NCBI GenBank assembly: GCA_963704995.1
Contig: CAVPIM010000009.1
Span: forward strand, 1,240,001-1,304,000
Origin: RYN-230 sp963704995
GTDB taxonomy: Bacteria > Actinomycetota > Actinomycetes > Streptosporangiales > Streptosporangiaceae
Reading direction: 5' to 3'
Length of the DNA stretch: 64,000 nucleotides
Under the pieces are notes generated by a model. The model worked only from the letters and a program-made list of their open reading frames with translations. It did not search any database and was not told the origin of the DNA. Shown piece after piece: positions 28,007-37,054 of this stretch. The translations under genes were made by a program, and so were the position numbers. Position 1 is the first letter of the stretch. Each line of letters opens with the position of its first letter.

Positions 28007-28087
28007 AGCATATTTCCTCTCGTTGGATTCACCGGCGGGGTCTTTCCAATGCTGCCCGCCGAAGCGGGCATGTTACTGCGAGCAGCC

Positions 28088-28226
28088 TGTGGAGTGCCAC
28101 GTGGATAATTGACGTCCATCTGTGGATTACAGGCGACTCTTAGTCAAAGTTCTGTGGACGGTCAGGCTATCCGTGCAGCACAGCGTTCTAGCCAGCCTGT
28201 GTGCAGGCAGAATTGCCTGTGGATCC
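28088..28226 (+). repeat. Cluster of five DnaA-box-like TGTGGA motifs
   Basis: TGTGGAGTG (28088), CGTGGATAA (28100), TGTGGATTA (28121), TGTGGACGG (28153) and TGTGGATCC (28218), all on the same strand. The complement resembles the DnaA box TTATCCACA or the actinomycete TTGTCCACA, but none is a perfect 9-mer match. No dnaA or dnaN is nearby. Confidence 0.4.
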
Positions 28227-28358
28227 ACCGAAGTGCGGAAAGCTTCCGCCAAGGATTATCGAGGGTGACTCATGCGGTCTCTGACCGCGTCCGGGGTGCG
28301 TGTGGCAGCCGGCTGAGGCCAGTTCTCCGGCCCGGTCGTAACCGACTCGAAGGTCACC

Positions 28359-28514
28359 GTGCAGCACACTGACTGGGATGACCTCAGCCAGGCCGTCCGG
28401 GTCTCGCGGTGGCGCCCGGTGGTTGAGGCAGTTCCCCGGCACGCCTTCGTTCCGCGATGGTGGACGCCGATCATGGCTGCGCCGGGCGGCACCCACACAT
28501 GGACAAATCCGTAG
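28359..28514 (+). pseudogene. Possible N-terminal remnant of a methyltransferase (isoaspartyl-MT-like)
   Basis: From GTG 28359 a 51-codon frame reads VQHTDWDDLSQAVR, then WRPVVEAVPRHAFVPRWW, which resembles the N terminus of actinomycete protein-L-isoaspartate methyltransferase-like genes (WRxxxxxVPRHxFxP). The rest of such a protein is absent; the frame stops at 28514 just before mscL. Recognition is weak because the segment is short. Confidence 0.4.
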
Positions 28515-28549
28515 GAATAGGCGGCGGGCACGAGGGCAACTCCTCCCGC

Positions 28550-28984
28550 ATGAGTGGCTTCAAGAACTTCATCCTCCGCGGGAACCTGGTCGATCTCGCG
28601 GTCGCCGTCGTGATCGGGGCGCAGTTCAGCAGCCTGGTCAAGCAGTTCGTCCAGTCGTTCATCAGCCCGTTGCTGACCCTGTTCGGTGGCCACGGCAACT
28701 TCAACAACCTGGCCTTCACGGTGGGCAGGGCCCGGTTCACCTACGGCGCCTTCCTGACCGAGGCCCTGTCCTTCCTGATCTCCGCCGTAGTGGTGTACTT
28801 CCTGGTCGTGCTGCCCGTGAGCCGCATGCTGAAGCTGTTCGCCCGCGACCACGCCGCCACCGAGCGGCCGTGCCCCGCATGCACCATGAGCATTCCCATC
28901 GCGGCCCGCCGCTGCCCGCAGTGCACCGCGGACATCACCCCCGCCACCGAACAGCCCCAGCCCGTCATGAGCCCACCCGGTTAG
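28550..28984 (+). CDS. mscL: Large-conductance mechanosensitive channel MscL with zinc-ribbon-like tail
   Basis: MscL is the emergency pressure-release channel opened by membrane tension. The 144-residue protein has the N-terminal helix and TM1 signature SGFKNFILRGNLVDLAVAVVIGAQFSSLV, the periplasmic loop around GRARFTYGAFLTEAL, and TM2 (LSFLISAVVVYFLVVLPVSRM). Instead of the usual charged bundle ending, the C terminus carries CPACTMSIPIAARRCPQC, two CxxC knuckles. The start at 28550 is set by alignment to MscL N termini; ATG 28499 or 28457 are possible longer starts. It stands alone, convergent to the arabinofuranosidase gene. Confidence 0.9.
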   Translation: MSGFKNFILRGNLVDLAVAVVIGAQFSSLVKQFVQSFISPLLTLFGGHGNFNNLAFTVGRARFTYGAFLTEALSFLISAVVVYFLVVLPVSRMLKLFARDHAATERPCPACTMSIPIAARRCPQCTADITPATEQPQPVMSPPG

Positions 28985-29115
28985 AAGCCGGCGCCGACGG
29001 CCGCTCTGCCGAAGCGAAGCCGCAGTTAGCCCGGCAGGCCCGGAGCCGCCCGTCCATGCCGACCGGACGGCCCCGGGCCCCCAGGGCGCTCACGCGCATA
29101 ACACCCGCAAACTCC

Positions 29116-30669
29116 TCAGGGCTTGATGTCCCATTGCTGGCAGGTGTTGTCGAGCTGGGCCCACTGGCGGACCACCGTCCCGTCAGCCGTTTCGCAGTCC
29201 ACGGCATCCAGGACCATGCCGTTGCCGACGTTGCTGATCGTGTAGTGGCTGCCCACCGCGGTGACATCCCATTCCTGGCAGACGTTGCCCAGCGCGGACC
29301 ACAGGTCGGTGAGGGTGCCATCGAAGATCCCGCAGTTCACCGAGTCGAGGACCGTGCCGCTGTTGACGTTGGTAATCACCCAGTGGCCGCTGCCCGCGCT
29401 GCTGAACTTCCACTGCTGGCAGGTGGTCCCCGCGGACCACAGCACGATGCCGGTGCCGTTGGCGGTGCCGCAACCGTTCGGCTGCACGAGCTTGCCGCTG
29501 TTGACGTTGGTGATGGTGTAGGCGGTGCCGGCCACCGGGAAGCCGCTGCTGACCTGCTGGTAGCCGGCCGCGACGACGTTGGCCTGCACCGCGCTGTCGG
29601 TCGCGGCGGACGGGTAACCGGCGGTCAGGACGCCCTCGAAGAACGAGCCGTCGGATCCGTTGCTGTTGTCGCCGCCGGTTCCCAGGATGACGGCGCCCTC
29701 CTGGTGCATCGGGGTGTACCCGCCGATATCCGGCAGCGGCCCGCTGTACTCGGTGTTCACGCCGCCCGACTGCGCGTTGGCGTCCTTGATCGCGTACGAG
29801 GTGGTGCCGTTGTTGTTCATGATGGCGGTGACAAAGGTGCTGGAGTTCCCCTTATTGGCCGGATCGGAGCCGTTGCCGCCGGCGAAGAGGCCGTTCTCCA
29901 GGTCCGCCTGAACCCAGGGCCCGGAGCCGGTACACGGCGAGAACCAGCACTCGGTACCGAAGTTGATCGCGTCCATGTGGCCGTTGCCGGTGTCCGTGCC
30001 CGACGTCTCGGCGTTGCCGAAGTCGAAGCAGCACACGCTGTCCACGTGCGTGCCGCTGGTCACCATGTACGCGCCCTGCGGCTGGCTCCCGGTCGCGACA
30101 CCGTTGGTGACGTCGTTGCGGTATCCCACGCCCGCCTGCACGTTGACCCCGTAGACCGAATGGCCGCCGACCTTGACCGGCAGCGCGTTGGCGATCGCCG
30201 CGGCGTCCGGCCCGCCGTTCCCGCCGATCGGCCCGACGCCGAGATCGTTGCCGTGGCCGCTCTGGTCGTAGATCCGGGTGATGGTGCACACCGTGCCCGC
30301 GCAGAACGAGTCCTGGGCGGCGGCGTTGGCGTAGCCGTCCGGCCGCGTGCCGATGCTGGCGGCCGTGCCGTCTGACCCGCGCGTGACCCGGTAGAGGGGG
30401 CCGCGGTAGCTGCGGTACATCGCGCGCACCGTGCTGTACGCGGCCACGCAGGGAGTGCCCCCGGCGGCGTAGATGTTGCACGGCCGCAGGGACGAGGCGG
30501 CCGAGGACGAGGTGGCAGCGGACGTGGCCGCAGCGGAGGAGGCGGCGCCTAACGCGGACGCGACCGGGGCGGCCGCCGCCGGGTCAGATGCGGCGGCTAA
30601 CGCGGCGAGGACGAGGGCCGCTGAGGTAACCACACACCACAGCGCTTTTCTCAGAGTCAGAAGTCTCAT
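29116..30669 (-). CDS. Secreted GH54 alpha-L-arabinofuranosidase with ricin-type lectin module
   Basis: An extracellular enzyme that removes arabinofuranosyl groups from hemicellulose. ATG 30669 follows GGAGA and starts a signal peptide (RLLTLRKALWCVVTSAALVLAALAAASDPAAAAP). After an Ala/Ser linker the GH54 catalytic domain (about residues 60–385) shows CNIYAAGGTPCVAAYSTVRAMY, IYDQSGHGNDL, VDSVCCFDFGNAETSG, NGHMDAINFGTECWF and EGAVILGTGGDNSNGSDGSFFEGVL. The last 130 residues are a ricin B-type (CBM13-like) repeat domain with three QxW-type units (CQQWKF, CQEWDV, CQQWDI) rather than the CBM42 usual for fungal GH54. A LacI-type operator lies upstream. Confidence 0.9.
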   Translation of the reverse strand: MRLLTLRKALWCVVTSAALVLAALAAASDPAAAAPVASALGAASSAAATSAATSSSAASSLRPCNIYAAGGTPCVAAYSTVRAMYRSYRGPLYRVTRGSDGTAASIGTRPDGYANAAAQDSFCAGTVCTITRIYDQSGHGNDLGVGPIGGNGGPDAAAIANALPVKVGGHSVYGVNVQAGVGYRNDVTNGVATGSQPQGAYMVTSGTHVDSVCCFDFGNAETSGTDTGNGHMDAINFGTECWFSPCTGSGPWVQADLENGLFAGGNGSDPANKGNSSTFVTAIMNNNGTTSYAIKDANAQSGGVNTEYSGPLPDIGGYTPMHQEGAVILGTGGDNSNGSDGSFFEGVLTAGYPSAATDSAVQANVVAAGYQQVSSGFPVAGTAYTITNVNSGKLVQPNGCGTANGTGIVLWSAGTTCQQWKFSSAGSGHWVITNVNSGTVLDSVNCGIFDGTLTDLWSALGNVCQEWDVTAVGSHYTISNVGNGMVLDAVDCETADGTVVRQWAQLDNTCQQWDIKP

Positions 30670-30730
30670 CAGGACCAATCTCCGTCTCGGCTAGTGGGGG
30701 TGCTCGGCTGATGGAGGTGCTCGGCTAGCG

Positions 30731-30744
30731 TGTTAGCGCTAACA
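30731..30744. promoter_or_regulatory. LacI-family operator upstream of the arabinofuranosidase gene
   Basis: TGTTAGCGCTAACA is a perfect 14-bp palindrome, 62 bp before the ATG at 30669. This central CG palindrome is typical of LacI-family repressors that control secreted sugar hydrolases in actinomycetes. No LacI gene lies in the window, so the regulator acts from elsewhere. Confidence 0.8.
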
Positions 30745-30914
30745 ACCTGGGGTGTTACCCCTATGTAAACCGGCCACAGAATGCTGTCAAGGGCTTCCGG
30801 CCGCGACCCGCGGCCCACGTGCAGCAACGTCTCCCAGGCCGCTCGGGGCGGCCCAGGGTCAGCCACGCCGTCCCCAGTGTCAGCCGTCCCCCGGTCAGCG
30901 CCGTTCAGCCGCGG

Positions 30915-33396
30915 TTATGGCTGCGTCGTAGGCGCGGATCCCGTCCCGGCCGACCCGGCCACGGCCTCCCCGGCCCCGGCCGCAGGCACGGGCACCTCCG
31001 GGCGGTCCATGGTCAGCTTGGATGGCCACCAGTTCCACCGCCCCAGCAGCACGACCGTGGACGGCACGAGCAGCGTCCGGACCAGGAACGTATCCATCAG
31101 GATCCCGAGGGCCAGGCTGATCGCGATGTCACGGAACTGGCTGCCCCCCGCCCCGCCGCCGGCCACGATGCCAAACACCACGAACGTCCCGGCCAGCACC
31201 AGGCCAGCCGAGGTCACGGTCGTACCGGTCACTCCGATGGCCTTGACGACCGCCTCACGCAGCGGCAGCTTGTGCGCCTCTTCCCTGATCCGGGTCATGA
31301 CCAGGATGTTGTAATCCTCGCCGAGCGCGAGCAGGAAGATGAACATCAGGAACGGCAGGAAGAAGACCAGCCCCTTGCTCCCCCCGATATCGACGAACAG
31401 CAGCACGGAAAGCCCGAGCGCGGCCAGGTAGGACAAGCCCACCGAGGCGATGAGGTAGAGCGGGGCGACCAGGCTCCGCAGCACGAGCGCCAGCAGGATC
31501 CCGATCACCACGATCGCGATGGGGATGACCCGGACGAGGTCACTGTTGGATACGGCGCTGATGTCGTAGAGGGCGGGCGCCTCCCCGCCAACCGCCGAGT
31601 CGGCGGCGCCTACCGACGTGGCCACCCGGCTGATCTCGGCGCGGATGGCCGGGACGGCATGCAGGGCGGGCGTGCCGCCGGGATCGCCGGCCTTCAGCCC
31701 GACAGCGAACTGCACCGTCCGCCCGTCGGCGCTGACGAAGTTCGAGGTGCTGCGGTAGACCTGGTAGATGGCGGGCGGCACCTTGCCGGCCAGGCCCGGG
31801 GGCTCTACCGGCGGCAGGGCCTTGGCCGGGCCGAGCCCGGCGTACAGCTTCGCGTAGTCGGCGGGCGGCAGCGTCAGCCCGCTCGGGTTGAGCGGCCCGG
31901 CCACCGTGGTGAACAGGCTGCTGGCCTTGAGCTCGCTGGTCGCCTTGGCCAGGACCTGGGGATCGGTCCAGACCGGCTGGCTGAACTTGAAGATCGGTGA
32001 GGTCGGGTTGGCCGCCGACTCCGGGAAGTACTTGGTCAGCAGCAGCGTGCCCTTCGCGGAGTCGCTGCCTGCCGGCGGGGCCGTGCTGCCGCCGAAGCCT
32101 GAGGCGGTGTAGCCGAGCACGGCCAGGGCCAGGCCGCCGAACGCCAGCACGCCGATGGTCAGCGTGGTCCCGGGCCGGCGCACGATGCGGCCGGCCACCC
32201 GGCCCCAGACGCCGGTCCCGCCGCTGCCCTGGATGCTCCACGGCAGCAGCTTGGGCTTGTTGAACATGGCCTTGAACAGCGTCCGCTTCATGGCCAGCAG
32301 CGACAGCCGGATCGACAGCAGCGCGGGCAGCAGCGTGAAGGCCGGCCAGCAGGGTGACGCCGATCGCGATCGCGAACGGGATGCCGAGGTTGGAGTAGAA
32401 CGGGAAGCTGGCCGCCAGCAGGGTCAGCACCGCCGCGATGACTGTGGCCGCCGAGAACGTGATCGACTCGCCGACCCGGGTGACCGACTCGATCAGCGCG
32501 GTCCGCGCCGCCGGGCGGGGTCCGGCGAAGTCTGAGACCAGGGACCGGAACAGGCCCTGCTCGGGTGCCCCGGCCATGCCGGTCACGTCGTGGCCGGCCG
32601 CCCGCAGCTCCTCCCGGACCCGGAAGACCAGGAACAGCCCGTAGTCCGTGCCGGCGCCGAGCACCAGGACGATCAGCAGGAACTGGGCCAGCGGCGATAC
32701 CTGCAGGCCGTGCTTGGCCGCCTCGGCCACCAGCGGACCGGAGATCAGCACGGATATCAGGGCGGGCAGAACCGTGACGATGGCGAGCGTCAGCGACCGG
32801 AAGATGAGCACGAGCAGCACGAGGATGAAGATCAGCGACAGGTCCTGCACCTTGTTGCCGGTGTTGCCGGACGCTTTCTGCTGATCCACCTGAACGGCGA
32901 TGCTGCCCGCCAGGTGGACCCGCAGCCCGGCGGGCAGCCCGGCGCTGGCGATCTTCGCGCGCATGCCGTCGATGAGGTTCTGCTGGTAGTTCTGGTTGCC
33001 GCTGTTGTTGGCGGCGAGGGCGAGCAGCTGCTCGGCCTGGCCGTTGGCGGAGCGGCCGACGTCAAGCACCTTCTGGATACCGTGCACGGAGTGCAACTGC
33101 GATTGCAGCGAACTCACGGCGCTGATGTCCGCCGCGGTCAGCGGCCCGCTGGTGGTCGCCGCGATGACCGGGATCGGGAGCAGGTTCGAGCTGCCGAACG
33201 GCGCGGACAGGTTGATCGCATGCTGGCTCGGCGCGCTCGCGGGCAGGAACTTGGAGTTGTTGCTCTGGGTCACGCTCGACAGCGCCGGCAACTGGGTCAC
33301 GGCCGCGATCGCGCCGAAAACCCAGATCAGCAGGATCAGCCAGCGAAGGCGGACGGCCCACCGGCCGATGGCACCGAAAACCGTATCGACGTGCAT
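30915..33396 (-). pseudogene. MMPL-family RND transporter, one frameshift
   Basis: MMPL proteins are 11–12-TM proton-driven exporters of lipids or drugs. From ATG 33396 the first repeat holds the N-terminal helix (WLILLIWVFGAIAAV), a periplasmic domain and the core motif GTDYGLFLVFRVREELR. The second repeat has GEDYNILVMTRIREEAHK and LGILMDTFLVRTLLVPSTVVLLGRWNWWP. The frame breaks near 32345: IAIGVTLLAG continues in the other frame as FTLLPALLSIRLSLLAMKRTLF. One lost base explains it. No TetR regulator is adjacent. Substrate unknown. Confidence 0.88.
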
Positions 33397-33581
33397 GGGT
33401 AAAGAGCCTATTGCCCGCCACCGACAAGTCGGCGCGCGACCCTGAGGCCGGCCGGTCTCATTCCCAGGTCCGCCTCCTCATCGCAAAACCATCAGGCCGG
33501 CGAAAGACAGCAGGTGCCGGGCCCGCGGATCCGCAGGCCCAGGCGAGACCCGGGGCAGACGGCCGGAACGCGCGGTGCCGC

Positions 33582-34103
33582 CTAGCGGCTGTCGCGCTTG
33601 GCCTGCCGCCTCGCGCCCTGGGCCAGGGTGCCGGCCCGCCGCTTCTCGCTCGCCGGCGAGCGCAGCGCCCGGTCCCCGGTGGGCGCCCCGGTGACGGCAG
33701 GCCCCGGCCGGCCCGGAGCCGCCGCCGCCCCCGCCGGGCCCGGCCCGCGGCCCGACTTCACCGCCCGCGCCGCCGCGATCCGCTCCGCCCGCAACTCCGC
33801 CGCCGCCTGCCGGGCCAGCGTCGCGACCCGGCGGCTCACCCGCGACAACGTCTCCTCGAACGCCTCGGCCTTCAGGGCGGCGCGCTTGTTCTCCGGCCGG
33901 GCCTTGCCCCGGCCGCCGTGCTCGGGCACGGCGCTGCTGGCCCCCCGGCGGTACTGGCCGACGTACTTGTTGCGGGTGCGCCGGATCCGGGTTTCCAGCT
34001 CGATCGCCGCATCCTCGTCGAGCTCGGCCAGCCTGGCCCGCTCCGTCTCGGCCACCAGCTGCCGTTCGGCGTCATTGAGGACCGCCAGCAGGGACGCGTT
34101 CAT
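33582..34103 (-). CDS. Hypothetical basic protein
   Basis: A 173-residue Arg/Ala-rich soluble protein, no family recognised. The N-terminal 100 residues look like a helical hairpin (LLAVLNDAERQLVAETERARLAELDEDAAIELETRIRRTRNKYV), followed by EETLSRVSRRVATLARQAAAEL and a low-complexity Gly/Pro/Ala/Arg tail ending KRDSR. Such small basic proteins occur in actinomycete genomes and could bind nucleic acid. It lies alone between the MMPL and the two-component operon. Confidence 0.6.
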   Translation of the reverse strand: MNASLLAVLNDAERQLVAETERARLAELDEDAAIELETRIRRTRNKYVGQYRRGASSAVPEHGGRGKARPENKRAALKAEAFEETLSRVSRRVATLARQAAAELRAERIAAARAVKSGRGPGPAGAAAAPGRPGPAVTGAPTGDRALRSPASEKRRAGTLAQGARRQAKRDSR

Positions 34104-34270
34104 CCGTCTCCCCGATTCCCCCGGAAACTCCGACGCGGTAAGTCTTCCCGGGCGGGCACGCGATCGAACGTCACCGGCTCCCGGGACGAATTACTTCAGA
34201 TAACGGGCGCCCGGCCGGCGCCACCCGGCGGCGCCAGCCGCCAGCACGCCCTGGTGCACGGCCCGGGCAC

Positions 34271-34322
34271 GGATCCGATCAGTGCGGATCTGGTCAGTGC
34301 GGATCTGGTCAGTGCGGATCCC
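34271..34322. repeat. Short tandem repeat, 15-bp unit, about 3.4 copies
   Basis: Units GGATCCGATCAGTGC, GGATCTGGTCAGTGC, GGATCTGGTCAGTGC, then GGATCCC. The array covers the stop codon and last codons of the response regulator gene (stop at 34309). Likely slippage-derived. Confidence 0.8.
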
Positions 34323-35031
34323 GGGGGCTGTCCGGCGGCCCGGTGCGGGGGGTTATCAGCCGGGATTCGTAGGCGAGGACGACGGCCTGGACGCGGTCGC
34401 GCAGGCCGAGCTTGGCCAGTATCCGCCCCACGTGGATCTTCACGGTGCCTTCGGAAAGATGCAGGTCAGCCGCGATCTCACTGTTGGACAGGCCCGCGGC
34501 GATGTCGGCGAAGACGTCCTGCTCGCGGCCGGTGAGGATCTGCCGGATCTGGGCGGCCTGCTGACTGCTGGGCGGCCCGGGCGGCTGACCGCTGGGCGGC
34601 CCGGGCGGCTGGGTGGTGGCGAACTGGCGGATGAGGCGCGTGGTGGAGGTCGGCGCGAGGACCGCGTCACCGGCGGCGATGGTGTGGATCGCGGCCACCA
34701 GGGCGTCCGGCTGGGTGTCCTTGAGCAGGAAGCCGCTGGCGCCGGCCCGCAGGCTGGCGTAGACGTAGTCGTCCAGGTCGAAGGTGGTCAGGATCAGCAC
34801 CTTCGAGGGCAGCCCGGCCGCCACGATGTCGCGGGTCGCCTCGATGCCGTCGCGGCCGGGCATCCGGACGTCCATCAGCACCACGTCCGGCCGCAGGGCG
34901 GAGCACATGCTGAGCGCGGTCCGCCCGTCGGCGGCCTCACCGGCCACCTGGATGTCGGCTTCGGCGCTGAGGACCAGCCGGAACCCCTTCCTGATCAGGG
35001 GATGGTCATCGACCAGGAGCACGCTGATCAT
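34309..35031 (-). CDS. NarL/LuxR-family response regulator
   Basis: The cytoplasmic partner of the kinase at 35028–36215. The 240-residue protein has a receiver domain starting ISVLLVDDHPLIRKGF with the phospho-acceptor in VVLMDVRMPG (D54), LTTFD and the conserved Lys in GFLLKD. A Pro/Gly/Gln linker with two PPGPPS-type repeats follows (near residues 145–158), then a LuxR HTH: LTGREQDVFADIAAGLSNSEIAADLHLSEGTVKIHVGRILAKLGLRDR. ATG 35031 overlaps the kinase stop (ATGA). A 15-bp tandem repeat lies across its stop. It is the last gene of the ABC–kinase–regulator operon and probably controls it. Confidence 0.93.
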   Translation of the reverse strand: MISVLLVDDHPLIRKGFRLVLSAEADIQVAGEAADGRTALSMCSALRPDVVLMDVRMPGRDGIEATRDIVAAGLPSKVLILTTFDLDDYVYASLRAGASGFLLKDTQPDALVAAIHTIAAGDAVLAPTSTTRLIRQFATTQPPGPPSGQPPGPPSSQQAAQIRQILTGREQDVFADIAAGLSNSEIAADLHLSEGTVKIHVGRILAKLGLRDRVQAVVLAYESRLITPRTGPPDSPRDPH

Positions 35032-36215
35032 GTCGCGGCCGCCGCGTCGGGGTGAAGCCGGGCCGTGACCCGCCAGCCCCGCGGTTGCCGGGGGCCGCAA
35101 TCCAGTTCGCCGCCGAAGGCGCTGACCCGCTCGCGCATCCCGGTCAGCCCGCCGCCCGCCGGGCCGGCGGCCCGGCCGCCGCCGGCGCCGTCATCCTCCA
35201 CTTCCACGCAGACCTCGGCCGGGGTGAGCTGCAGCCGGACCGTCGCGCTCGCGCCCGGGCCGGCGTGCTTCATCGTGTTGGTCAGGGCTTCCTGAACGAG
35301 CCGGAACACGGCCAGCTGAAGGCCGGCCGGCAGGTCTGCGGCGCTGCCGCCGCGCTCGTACCGGACGGGCAGGCCCGCCGCCCGGACCCGGCCCAGGAGA
35401 TCATCGAGGTCGGCCAGGCCCGGCAGCGGCTGCCGGAGCTCCGGCCCGGAGCCCGCCCGGAGCACGCCGAACAGCCGGCGGGTCTCGGCCAGGGCCTCCC
35501 GGGCGGTGCGCGACACATCCTGGATCGCCTCGGACGCCTCAGCGGGCGCGCGGGCGATCGCGGCCAGGGCACCGTCGGACAGGGCCACGATGACGGTCAG
35601 GCTGTGGGCCACGCTGTCGTGCATCTCGCGGGCGATCCGCGCCCGTTCCACCGCCGCGGCCAGGGCACCGTTCTGGTCCCGTTCGCGCTCCAGCCGCTGG
35701 GCCCGGTCGCGCAGCGCGGCGAGGTAGGCCCGCCGGGTGCCCACGTACAGGCCCACGATGAGAACCCCGGCCGCGAATCCGGCCGCGTCCGAGGCGGCGA
35801 GCGCCCAGTCCCGGGTGCCATCGTGGCCGACCACGGCGAGCACGACGCCGGCCACCAGCACCGCCGCGGCGAGCGCTTCCGCCCGTCTCATCATGGCGGC
35901 CACCGTGTACAGGGCGATGGCCAGCGCGACCGGGAACAGCGCCCCGTGGGTGGGCCACACGGCCAGGACCGCAGCAGCCAGGATCGTCCAGGCGAACACC
36001 GGGCCCGGCCAGACGCGGCGCAGCGGCAGGGCCAGCGCGGTCAGGGCCGCGACGCCCAGGCTGGCCGCCAGCGGCAGCGCGGTGGTGTGAGCCGTCTGGC
36101 CGAGCGAGAAGTGCGCCAGGGACGCCACGAAGGCGAACAGGGCGCAGCCAAAGTCGAAGGCCCAGGAACGCAGGGTCCGCGTTCCCGGGTCCTCGACCGG
36201 CTTCCAGAAGGACAC
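35028..36215 (-). CDS. Two-component sensor histidine kinase (HisKA_3, NarL-type)
   Basis: A membrane kinase of the Desk/NarX-like class with several N-terminal TM helices (about residues 15–160, rich in Ala/Leu/Val), a coiled linker (RAYLAALRDRAQRLERERDQ), the HisKA_3 box ARIAREMHDSVAHSLTVIV with the phospho-His, and a C-terminal HATPase (LAVFRLVQEALTNTMKHA, VEDDGAGGG, GLTGMRERVSAFGGEL). GTG 36215, after GAGG, is taken as the start; the frame is open to 36974 but that part is antisense-like overlap with the permease gene. Its stop overlaps the regulator start. No extracellular sensor domain is seen, so the membrane or the adjacent ABC transporter may supply the signal. Confidence 0.92.
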   Translation of the reverse strand: MSFWKPVEDPGTRTLRSWAFDFGCALFAFVASLAHFSLGQTAHTTALPLAASLGVAALTALALPLRRVWPGPVFAWTILAAAVLAVWPTHGALFPVALAIALYTVAAMMRRAEALAAAVLVAGVVLAVVGHDGTRDWALAASDAAGFAAGVLIVGLYVGTRRAYLAALRDRAQRLERERDQNGALAAAVERARIAREMHDSVAHSLTVIVALSDGALAAIARAPAEASEAIQDVSRTAREALAETRRLFGVLRAGSGPELRQPLPGLADLDDLLGRVRAAGLPVRYERGGSAADLPAGLQLAVFRLVQEALTNTMKHAGPGASATVRLQLTPAEVCVEVEDDGAGGGRAAGPAGGGLTGMRERVSAFGGELDCGPRQPRGWRVTARLHPDAAAAT

Positions 36216-36241
36216 CCTTGCATCCTCGCACCCGGCGCGGT

Positions 36242-37054
36242 TCACGCGTCGCGGCGCCGCAGCTGCCAGGCGGCCAGGGCCGCCAGCACCACCGCATACC
36301 CGCAGAGCACTGCGAATCCGGTCCACGGGCCCAGCGGATGGGCCGCCAGCGGCTGGCCCCACAGGGCTCCGCCGGCGCTGGACGGCAGGTAGGGCGCGAT
36401 GCCCGCGATGGCGTGCGGGAGGTGCACCACGATGATCGGCGCGATCAGGAACAGCGCGGCGAACACCGAGATACCGACCGCGGTCTTGCGCAGCAGCGCG
36501 CCCAGGGCCACGCCCACGAGGGTGGCGACCGTCAGGTACAGCGCCGCGCCGACCAAGGTCTGCAGCACGCCCGGATCGGCCAGCGAGATCCCTGACCCAC
36601 CCCGGGCCGACTGGATCGCCGTGGCCACGAAGAACTCGGCCAGCACCGCCAGCAGGGTGACCGGCAGCACCAGCCCGGCCAGGACGAGCAGCTTGGCCCA
36701 CAGCACCGGCAGCCGCGCGGGCACCACGGCCAGCGTGGCGCGGATCATCCCGGTCCCGTACTCGCCGCTGAACACCAGCACCCCGAGCACGCCGAGCACC
36801 AGCTGGGCCAGCAGGACGCCGAACAGGCTGGTCGACACGGCGGTCACGGCGGGATGGGCCGCTGAGACCCGGTAGGGCTGTCCCCCGGCGGCCAGGGCGC
36901 CCACGCCCACGATCAGGATGACCGCGAACAGGGCGCAGGCCCAGGTCGAGCGCAGCGCACGCAGCTTGGTCCACTCCGAGCGGATGACGCGCGCCTGGGT
37001 GACCGGCTGGGCGGCCGTCGGGACCGCCGGGGCCGGGGCCAGTGCGGCGCTCAT
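36242..37054 (-). CDS. ABC-2-type transporter permease
   Basis: A 270-residue permease with about six TM helices. It begins SAALAPAPAVP and VTQARVIRSEWTKLRALRSTWACALFAVILIVGV, the usual start of actinomycete ABC-2 permeases, and has GVLVFSGEYGTGMIRATLAVVP, the conserved cytoplasmic loop. ATG 37054 overlaps the ATPase stop (ATGA). With the ATPase, kinase and regulator it forms an export system; substrates of this type are often antibiotics or lipids. Confidence 0.9.
   Translation of the reverse strand: MSAALAPAPAVPTAAQPVTQARVIRSEWTKLRALRSTWACALFAVILIVGVGALAAGGQPYRVSAAHPAVTAVSTSLFGVLLAQLVLGVLGVLVFSGEYGTGMIRATLAVVPARLPVLWAKLLVLAGLVLPVTLLAVLAEFFVATAIQSARGGSGISLADPGVLQTLVGAALYLTVATLVGVALGALLRKTAVGISVFAALFLIAPIIVVHLPHAIAGIAPYLPSSAGGALWGQPLAAHPLGPWTGFAVLCGYAVVLAALAAWQLRRRDA

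Larger units (their letters stand above)
28007..28549. other. Intergenic region with TGTGGA motif cluster and a gene remnant
   Basis: About 540 bp upstream of mscL. It contains a short hairpin (TGCCCGC/GCGGGCA near 28050), five same-strand (T/C)GTGGA motifs within 140 bp (28088–28226), and a 51-codon frame that looks like a methyltransferase N terminus (28359–28514). Confidence 0.5.

Noticed and set aside
28088..28226. Chromosomal replication origin
   Set aside because: No dnaA, dnaN or AT-rich unwinding region nearby and no perfect DnaA box.
28378..30375. 665-codon plus-strand open frame
   Set aside because: Antisense or alternative frame across mscL and the GH54 gene; translation has no protein family look.
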